A stretch of 64,000 bases of DNA from an uncultured Lachnoclostridium sp. (GTDB taxonomy: Bacteria; Bacillota; Clostridia; Lachnospirales; Lachnospiraceae), in contig CALWLW010000001.1 in assembly GCA_944381625.1 (NCBI GenBank), positions 310,001 to 374,000 on the forward strand, written 5' to 3'. Positions 60,153-64,000 of this stretch are shown one piece after another. Positions within the stretch are counted from its first letter, which is position 1, and each line of letters opens with the position of its first letter. The notes beneath the pieces are model-generated. The model was not told the DNA's origin. It saw nothing but the letters and a program-made list of their open reading frames with translations, and did no database searches. The position numbers and the translations under genes were made by a program.

Positions 60153-61006
60153 ATATGGTTTTCTCCTTTATCTTCCATGGCGCCCGGCAGACAGCCGATC
60201 AGATGGCGCGCCATCAGTCCGTAAGTCCCTTCCGTCCCGGCCGCCAGATCCCCGGCCCGTCCATGGAGCCATACGCCCAGAAGCGCCGCTTCCAGAGGCG
60301 GCGTCCCCTGGCCCAGAAGCCCGGCAATGATGCCGGTCAGCACATCCCCGCTTCCGCCTGTGGACATGCCGTGGTTCCCCGTGGTGTTGACCCAGTTCCT
60401 CCCATCGGGAGCCGCCACAGCCGACGGCGCGCCCTTCAGCACGCACACGCAGCCCATGGACGCGGCGAAGCGGGAAGCAGCCTCAGGAAGCCGCCCCGCA
60501 AAATCCTCTATGGGCAGACCCGTCAGCCTGGAAAACTCCCCCGCGTGGGGCGTCACAATCACCGGACCCTGATGGGCGCGCAGAAATTCCGGGGCCGCGG
60601 CCAGATGGTTCAGCCCGTCCGCATCCACCACCAGCGGCCTGTGGTATTCCTCCATCACGGTCTCCACCAGCGCCGCCGCCCAGGGTTCTCTCCCCAGGCC
60701 GGGTCCCACCGCCGCCGTGTCCGCCCATTCCAGAGCTTCCCTCCACACAGACCGGTCCGGATCCGACGGATCAAAGGTGGTCAGCACAGCCTCCGGCAGA
60801 AGCTGCTGTAAGATCACCCGGTTGTCCTCCGGGGTCAGGATACGCACCAGCCCGGCCCCTGTCCGGTACGCCGCGAAAGCGCTCAGGTACGCCGCTCCCG
60901 CCATATTTTTACTTCCCGCCGCACACAGCACTTTACCGTAGGTACCCTTATGGGAATCCGCCCGGCGCTTTGGCAGGGCCTTCAATATCTCACGATCCAG
61001 CCGCAT
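60149..61006 (-). CDS. nnrD: ADP-dependent NAD(P)H-hydrate dehydratase
   Basis: 285 residues of the ribokinase-like YjeF C-terminal type. It dehydrates damaged NADHX/NADPHX using ADP or ATP. Blocks are HKGTYGKVLCAAGSKNMAGA, GPGLGREPWAAALV, VVDADGLNHLA, VTPHAGEFSRLTG and the nucleotide loop TTGNHGMSTGGSGDVLTGIIAG. The N-terminal epimerase (NnrE) domain found in many fused forms is absent and is not adjacent. ATG 61006 has GGAAGGAG six bases upstream. It lies between rex and alr. Confidence 0.93.
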   Translation of the reverse strand: MRLDREILKALPKRRADSHKGTYGKVLCAAGSKNMAGAAYLSAFAAYRTGAGLVRILTPEDNRVILQQLLPEAVLTTFDPSDPDRSVWREALEWADTAAVGPGLGREPWAAALVETVMEEYHRPLVVDADGLNHLAAAPEFLRAHQGPVIVTPHAGEFSRLTGLPIEDFAGRLPEAASRFAASMGCVCVLKGAPSAVAAPDGRNWVNTTGNHGMSTGGSGDVLTGIIAGLLGQGTPPLEAALLGVWLHGRAGDLAAGTEGTYGLMARHLIGCLPGAMEDKGENHI

Positions 61007-61047
61007 GGTACTCTCCTTCCTTTCTGTTCTCCCCGTATACGCCCGAA

Positions 61048-61069
61048 AGGGGCTGCCGCAGCAGCCCCT
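61048..61069 (-). terminator. GC-rich hairpin between rex and nnrD
   Basis: A perfect 9-bp stem (AGGGGCTGC / GCAGCCCCT) with a four-base loop starts at the rex stop codon on the minus strand and is followed by only TTT. It may partly terminate rex transcription or set the rex/nnrD ratio. Confidence 0.45.
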
Positions 61070-61710
61070 CACTTTTCTTTTTTCTCATAGCTGGTGATCC
61101 GGTACGAAAGCTGCATCAGACTGTCCACCAGATGCACGTTCTCCACCACCACATCGTCCGGAACGTCCAGATCCAGATGCGCGAAGTTCCAGAGCGCCTT
61201 GATGCCGCAGGCAATCAAACGGTTCGCCACCTCTTTCACTTTGCTCTTGGGCAGCGTAAGCACCGCAATCTCTATATCCTCTTTCTTCAGGTAGGTCTCC
61301 AGCTCGTCCATCATCAGGACCGGAATCCCTCGCACCTGCGTGCCGATCAGATCCTGACGCACGTCAAAGATGGCCTTGATCACAAATCCATTCTTCTCAA
61401 AATCCGCATAATTCGTCAGCGCGTGTCCGAAATTGCCGCCGCCGATGACGATCATGGGATGCACCTGGTCCACACCCAGGATTTTTCCGATCTCATCATA
61501 GAGATACTTCACGTTGTATCCGTATCCCTGCTGGCCGAATCCCCCGAAATTGTTCAGATCCTGCCGGATCTGGGATGCGGTCACCTGCATCTTGCTGCTC
61601 AGCTCCCCGGAAGAGATCCGCTCAACCCCGCTGTTCAGTATCTCGCCCAGATACCGGTAATACCGCGGAAGCCTTTTGATCACTGCTTTTGAAATCTGCC
61701 GCTCTTCCAT
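61069..61710 (-). CDS. rex: Rex, NADH-sensing redox repressor
   Basis: 213 residues. The N-terminal winged helix (about 1-75) carries SSGELSSKMQVTASQIRQDLNNFGGFGQQGYGYNV (recognition part ASQIRQDLN). The Rossmann domain has VIGGGNFGHAL for NADH, and LNFAHLDL-like NFAHLDLDVP near the end. It represses fermentation and respiration genes until NADH rises. In the window the flavodiiron and Nfn genes are plausible but unproven targets. It has a perfect sigma-A promoter and is followed by nnrD, itself an NAD(P)H repair gene. Confidence 0.95.
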   Translation of the reverse strand: MEERQISKAVIKRLPRYYRYLGEILNSGVERISSGELSSKMQVTASQIRQDLNNFGGFGQQGYGYNVKYLYDEIGKILGVDQVHPMIVIGGGNFGHALTNYADFEKNGFVIKAIFDVRQDLIGTQVRGIPVLMMDELETYLKKEDIEIAVLTLPKSKVKEVANRLIACGIKALWNFAHLDLDVPDDVVVENVHLVDSLMQLSYRITSYEKKEK

Positions 61711-61741
61711 TAAAAAGCCTCCTGATTTTTTTATCTAATTT

Positions 61742-61770
61742 ATTATAATTCCCCGTCATTTTTTTGTCAA
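61742..61770 (-). promoter_or_regulatory. consensus promoter of rex
   Basis: On the minus strand a perfect TTGACA, 17 bases, and a perfect TATAAT, 32 bases before the ATG. The -35 lies inside TTTGT-TTG-ACAAA, an inverted repeat reminiscent of, but not matching, the published Rex operator TTGTTAANNNNTTAACAA. Confidence 0.85.
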
Positions 61771-61777
61771 ACAAATC

Positions 61778-61806
61778 TTGCCTTTTTCCCGGATTCCTGT
61801 TAGCAT
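61778..61806 (+). promoter_or_regulatory. possible promoter of the ABC-F gene
   Basis: TTGCCT, a 17-base spacer and TAGCAT on the plus strand, 40 bases before the start codon, back to back with the rex promoter. Confidence 0.4.
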
Positions 61807-61845
61807 CAGATAGGAAGCAACACCCAATAGAAACGGAGAATGAAC

Positions 61846-63762
61846 ATGATACTGGCATGTCAAAATATAAGCAAAGCGTTCGGGGAGCATCAGGTGCTGA
61901 AGAACGCTTCTTTCCATGTGGAAGAATACGAGAAAACCGCCGTCATCGGCATCAACGGAGCCGGGAAGTCCACGCTTTTGAAAATTATCATGGGGGAACT
62001 GCCCGCTGACGAGGGGCAGACGGTCATTACCAAAGGAAAGACCATCGGCTACCTGGCCCAGCACCAGGAACTGTCCAGCGACCACACCATCTTCGACGAG
62101 CTTCTGACCGTCAAGCAGGACGTGCTGGATCTGGAGGAACGCATGCGTCAGGCCGAGCGGCAGATGAAGCAGGCTTCCGGGGAGGATCTGCAGGCGCTGA
62201 TGGACAGCTACGCCCGCATGAGCCACGAATTTGAGCAGAAAAACGGCTATGCCTGGAAAAGCGAGATCACCGGCGTCCTCAAGGGCCTGGGATTCTCGGA
62301 GGAAGAGTTCGGCAAACAGGTGGACGCCCTGTCCGGCGGCCAGAAGACCAGGGTTTCCCTGGGCAAGCTTTTGCTCTCCCGCCCGGACATCATCCTGCTG
62401 GACGAGCCCACCAACCATCTGGATATGGCTTCCATCACCTGGCTGGAAACCTTCCTCATGAACTACCAGGGCGCCGTCATCATCGTTTCCCACGACCGTT
62501 ATTTCCTGAACCGGGTGGTGACGAAGATCGTGGAGATCGACCAGGGAGAAGTGACCACTTTCCTGGGCAACTATTCCGACTACGCCCAGAAGAAAGCCAT
62601 GCTGCGGGAGGCCCGCATGCAGGCGTGGCTGAACCAGCAGAAGGAGATCCGCCATCAGGAGGAAGTCATTGCCAGACTGAAATCCTTTAACCGGGAAAAA
62701 TCCATCCGCCGGGCGGAGAGCCGGGAAAAGATGCTGGAAAAAATGGACGTGCTGGAAAAGCCCACAGAGGCAAAAGCGGACATGCGTATAGAACTGGAGC
62801 CGCGCATCTTAAGCGGCAGCGATGTGCTGACCGTGCGCGGCCTGTCCAAGGCATTCCCCTCAGAGGATCTTTTTTCCGATCTGGATCTGGATATCCGCCG
62901 CGGGGAGCGGGTGGCCCTCATCGGCAGCAACGGTTCCGGCAAGACGACCATACTGAAAATTATCAACGGGGTCATCCCCGCCGACGCGGGGGAAGTCCGC
63001 CTGGGGTCCAGGGTGCATGTGGGCTACTACGATCAGGAGCATCACGTGCTCCATATGGAAAAGACCATCTTTGAAGAGATCTCCGACGCCTACCCCGGCC
63101 TTACCAACACGGCCATCCGTAATGTGCTGGCGGCGTTCCTCTTCACCGGGGACGACGTGTTCAAGCGCATCGGCGACCTGTCCGGCGGCGAGCGCGGGCG
63201 GGTATCTCTGGCAAAGCTGATGCTCTCCGAGGCCAATTTCTTGATCCTGGACGAGCCCACCAACCACCTGGACATTGTTTCCAAGGAGATTCTGGAGCAG
63301 GCGCTGAACCGTTACACCGGCACCGTACTGTTCGTCTCCCACGACCGGTACTTCATTAACGCCGCCGCCACAAGGATCCTGGACCTGTCCGGCCGGAAGC
63401 TGACCAATTATGTAGGCAATTACGATTATTATCTGGAGAAGAAAGAGGAACTGGAAGCCGCTGCGGCGCCTTCCGCGGACGCGGCTCCTGAACGGGCCGA
63501 ATCGGAATCCAAGCTGGACTGGAAACAGCAGAAGGAACAGCAGGCCAGGCTGCGTAAGCTCCAGAACGATCTGAAACGGGCAGAGGACCGGATCGAAGAA
63601 CTGGAAAACCGGGACAAGGAGATCGACGCCCTGCTGGAAAAAGAAGAGGTCTTTACGGACGTGGCGGAAGTCACCCGGCTGTCCAAAGAAAAAGAAGCCC
63701 TCCAGGCAGAGCTGGAAAGCCTCTATGTCCAATGGGAAGAACTTCAGGAAGAGCTGTCGTAA
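61846..63762 (+). CDS. ABC-F family ribosome-associated ATPase
   Basis: 638 residues, two ABC domains and no membrane part. Domain 1 has GINGAGKST, LSGGQKTRV and ILLDEPTNHLD; domain 2 has GSNGSGKTT, LSGGERGRV and LILDEPTNHLD. The interdomain linker (about 240-310) is basic and helical (NREKSIRRAESREKMLEKM), and a C-terminal coiled coil (about 555-638) is present, as in Uup/YdiF-type proteins. ABC-F proteins act on the ribosome E-site to rescue stalls or protect against antibiotics; this housekeeping subtype is not clearly a resistance factor. ATG 61846 has GGAG seven bases upstream; ATG 61840 is too close to it. Confidence 0.92.
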   Translation: MILACQNISKAFGEHQVLKNASFHVEEYEKTAVIGINGAGKSTLLKIIMGELPADEGQTVITKGKTIGYLAQHQELSSDHTIFDELLTVKQDVLDLEERMRQAERQMKQASGEDLQALMDSYARMSHEFEQKNGYAWKSEITGVLKGLGFSEEEFGKQVDALSGGQKTRVSLGKLLLSRPDIILLDEPTNHLDMASITWLETFLMNYQGAVIIVSHDRYFLNRVVTKIVEIDQGEVTTFLGNYSDYAQKKAMLREARMQAWLNQQKEIRHQEEVIARLKSFNREKSIRRAESREKMLEKMDVLEKPTEAKADMRIELEPRILSGSDVLTVRGLSKAFPSEDLFSDLDLDIRRGERVALIGSNGSGKTTILKIINGVIPADAGEVRLGSRVHVGYYDQEHHVLHMEKTIFEEISDAYPGLTNTAIRNVLAAFLFTGDDVFKRIGDLSGGERGRVSLAKLMLSEANFLILDEPTNHLDIVSKEILEQALNRYTGTVLFVSHDRYFINAAATRILDLSGRKLTNYVGNYDYYLEKKEELEAAAAPSADAAPERAESESKLDWKQQKEQQARLRKLQNDLKRAEDRIEELENRDKEIDALLEKEEVFTDVAEVTRLSKEKEALQAELESLYVQWEELQEELS

Positions 63763-63775
63763 CCGGCGGCTCTTC
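63748..63775 (+). terminator. hairpin overlapping the ABC-F stop codon
   Basis: GAAGAGC and GCTCTTC form a 7-bp stem with a 14-base loop that contains the stop codon; only TTT follows. Weak terminator candidate facing the incoming PucR-type gene. Confidence 0.35.
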
Positions 63776-63805
63776 TTTCACATTTCCCGCCCGGCAGCTT
63801 GTTTT

Positions 63806-64000
63806 TCATGTTCCCCGCTCCAGAAGCTTGTAAGTGAGCAGCAGATACAGGAGCTGATCCGGATTATCCAGATCCAGGGAGACCAGCTCCCGGATATGGT
63901 TCATGCGGTACAGGAAGGTACTGCGGTGGATGAACAGCGCCTTGGCCGCCTTGACCGCGTTCATCTGGTTATACAGATAGATTTTCAGCGTCTCATAATA
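63806..64000 (-). CDS. PucR/CdaR-type regulator, C-terminal fragment (gene continues beyond window)
   Basis: The minus strand is open for 64 codons from the window edge to a TGA at 63806. The peptide reads YYETLKIYLYNQMNAVKAAK, then ALFIHRSTFLYRMNHIREL and LDLDNPDQLLYLLLTYKLL. This is the C-terminal helix-turn-helix of PucR/CdaR-like activators (NxxxAAxxLxxHRxTxxYRxxxI pattern). The sensory part lies outside, so the effector is unknown. Confidence 0.8.
   Translation of the reverse strand, partial: YYETLKIYLYNQMNAVKAAKALFIHRSTFLYRMNHIRELVSLDLDNPDQLLYLLLTYKLLERGT

Noticed and set aside
61756..62655. A 299-codon minus-strand frame opposite the ABC-F gene
   Set aside because: It is a shadow of a confidently assigned ABC-F ATPase; no domain is visible.

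Overview
This 64 kb window looks like a chromosomal segment of a Gram-positive anaerobe of the Clostridia, most likely family Lachnospiraceae. The evidence is a Rex/flavodiiron/NfnAB anaerobic redox set, a YlmF-type SepF, MinCDE next to MreBCD and an elongasome PBP2/RodA pair, DUF4321, CFI-box and YebC proteins, and A/G-rich Shine-Dalgarno sites before most genes. Nearly all genes lie on the minus strand. Plus-strand exceptions are the truncated DUF3169 gene at the left edge, an ECF-sigma/DUF4179 pair, a flavodiiron protein and an ABC-F ATPase.

Layout. 1-3.9 kb: DUF3169 membrane protein (5' cut), an alpha/beta hydrolase, and NfnBA (ferredoxin/NADPH transhydrogenase). 4-7.9 kb: a zinc-ribbon membrane protein, FtsK/SpoIIIE, and an HPr-like protein lacking the regulatory serine. 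7.9-13.2 kb: rluD-lspA-aroB, then sepF, yggS and an HlyD-like envelope protein. 13.2-24.4 kb: a cell-wall and division cluster (P-loop protein, DacF-type carboxypeptidase, MgsA, RodA, MinE-D-C, an unusually long PBP2, MreD-C-B, RadC, DUF4321). 24.4-34.3 kb: two FAD oxidoreductases, a methionine-gamma-lyase-family protein, and miaA-mutL-mutS. 34.4-36 kb: sigma factor and probable anti-sigma.

36-47.5 kb is an accessory island that appears richer in A+T. It holds an SMI1/KNR4 protein with a coding-like remnant in front, a GNAT acetyltransferase, and a complete type III-A CRISPR-Cas system. In transcription order on the minus strand the system is cas6, cas10, csm2, csm3, csm4, csm5, leader, array (13 repeats, 12 spacers), cas1, cas2, csm6. 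The repeat gives a CCCC-GAGA-GGGG hairpin and the crRNA 5' tag ACGAGAAC, the tag known from the Staphylococcus epidermidis type III-A system. The array sits inside the operon, so pre-crRNA processing may also set the 5' end of the cas1-cas2-csm6 message. Cas10 keeps both HD and GGDD motifs, Csm3 keeps its Asp32, and Csm6 keeps a HEPN RxxxxH motif, so the RNA-cutting, DNA-cutting and cyclic-oligoadenylate branches all look intact.

47.5-51 kb: a MacAB-like efflux operon (permease, adaptor, ATPase), divergent from a four-domain flavodiiron-flavin reductase-rubredoxin protein at 51.3-53.1 kb. 53.2-61.7 kb: PepD, a ClpP/TepA-like protease whose start codon abuts a terminator, MetY, a CFI-box zinc-ribbon protein, YebC, MazF without a visible antitoxin, alanine racemase, NAD(P)HX dehydratase and the redox repressor Rex. 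61.8-64 kb: an ABC-F ATPase and the C-terminal end of a PucR-type regulator running off the window. No rRNA, tRNA, transposase or phage gene was seen. No gene-free stretch exceeds 300 bases except the CRISPR leader and array.
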